From assembly GCA_944338265.1 (NCBI GenBank), contig CALVLO010000024.1:1-13360 (forward strand): 13,360 bases of DNA. The letters are read 5' to 3'. The position numbers were made by a program, and so were the translations under genes. The stretch is from an uncultured Clostridia bacterium. Its GTDB lineage: Bacteria > Bacillota > Clostridia > Christensenellales > Borkfalkiaceae. Below are positions 13,004 through 13,360 of the stretch, one piece after another (the first letter of the stretch is position 1; every line of letters begins with the position of its first letter). The notes below the pieces were generated by a model. The model was not told the origin of the DNA and did no database searches. It saw only the letters and a list, made by a program, of their open reading frames with translations.

Positions 13004-13360
13004 TCAGGCGAGCGAAATGCGGTCGGAGACGGAGCGCACGAACAGCCCCTTCTCCTCGCCGTAAGCGATGCAATCGCGGAGGAACGACTGGAAGCGCTCC
13101 CCTACTTTGAGTTCGGGGAACACGCCCTGCATGAGGGCGGTGAGCTCGTCCATATACAGCGCCACGCGCTCGCCGAGCGCCCCTTTGACGAGCGAGACGA
13201 TCTCGTACACCGTAAAATCTTCCTCGTTCTTGCGCAGCACGGGCGCGCTTTCGGTACGGAATTTCCCGATGAGAATGGACTTGGGATTTTTGTAGAAATA
13301 ATCCATCCCCATCACGCGGTCGCGGCTCATGCCGCAGCCATCGATGAGCGCATCGAGGCG
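13004..13360 (-). CDS. 3' part of an unrecognised gene (partial)
   Basis: The last 118 codons of a gene that enters from the right edge. The frame is open to 13360, so the ATG at 13330 is probably internal. I do not recognise the family. The visible protein is soluble-looking and charged. It has a segment MGMDYFYKNPKSILIG near the start, then an alternating helical stretch (from about FTVYEIVSLVKG to FLRDCIAYGEEKGLFV) ending in VRSVSDRISLA. That pattern could be a small winged-helix or other helical C-terminal domain, but this is only an impression. No membrane segment or known catalytic motif is visible. It is followed by a strong hairpin and is separated from ktrB by a repeat cluster, so it is unlikely to share the ktr operon. 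Confidence 0.7.
   Translation of the reverse strand, partial: RLDALIDGCGMSRDRVMGMDYFYKNPKSILIGKFRTESAPVLRKNEEDFTVYEIVSLVKGALGERVALYMDELTALMQGVFPELKVGERFQSFLRDCIAYGEEKGLFVRSVSDRISLA

Overview
The window is bacterial chromosome, G+C-rich (roughly 60 % by eye), densely coding, with strong sigma-A promoters (-35/-10 boxes spaced exactly 17 bp in five places) and good Shine-Dalgarno sites. The gene set (plsX-rnc-smc, an EndoA/NdoA-type MazF, KtrA/KtrB potassium uptake, NAD-type GapA, class II aldolase) suggests a Bacillota, most likely a clostridial lineage. That placement is inference from gene content and protein wording only; no marker here fixes the genus.

Layout. Positions 224-5474 (minus) are a tight three-gene operon: plsX (phospholipid acyl-phosphate synthesis), rnc (RNase III) and smc (chromosome condensation). 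The genes overlap by 1 and 4 bases and are driven by one clear promoter just upstream of plsX. Positions 1-223 beyond smc hold stacked inverted repeats and no gene. Positions 5475-6056 hold the plsX promoter and a 318-bp repeat cluster. Positions 6057-7166 (minus) encode a cation diffusion facilitator, probably a manganese exporter, with a consensus promoter placed so close that the mRNA would be leaderless or nearly so. Divergent from it is a MazF ribonuclease toxin (7313-7672, plus) with no visible antitoxin. A second repeat cluster fills 7706-7965. Two divergent glycolytic genes follow: gap (8081-9103, minus) and fba (9324-10259, plus), each with its own promoter. Positions 10478-12536 (minus) are the ktrB-ktrA potassium uptake operon with promoter, leader hairpin and intrinsic terminator. 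A third repeat cluster (12717-12839) and a 20-bp perfect hairpin separate it from the 3' part of an unrecognised gene (13004-13360, minus) that runs off the window.

The genes are mostly core housekeeping and ion homeostasis. The part least explained by known families is the intergenic repeat family. It comprises three mosaic clusters, confined to non-coding DNA, ending in ATCCCCCC/GGGGGGAT, built from C6TTAA/TTAAG6 hairpins. Its head stem-loops change sequence between copies while keeping base pairing. No tRNA, rRNA, CRISPR array, prophage or insertion sequence was seen.
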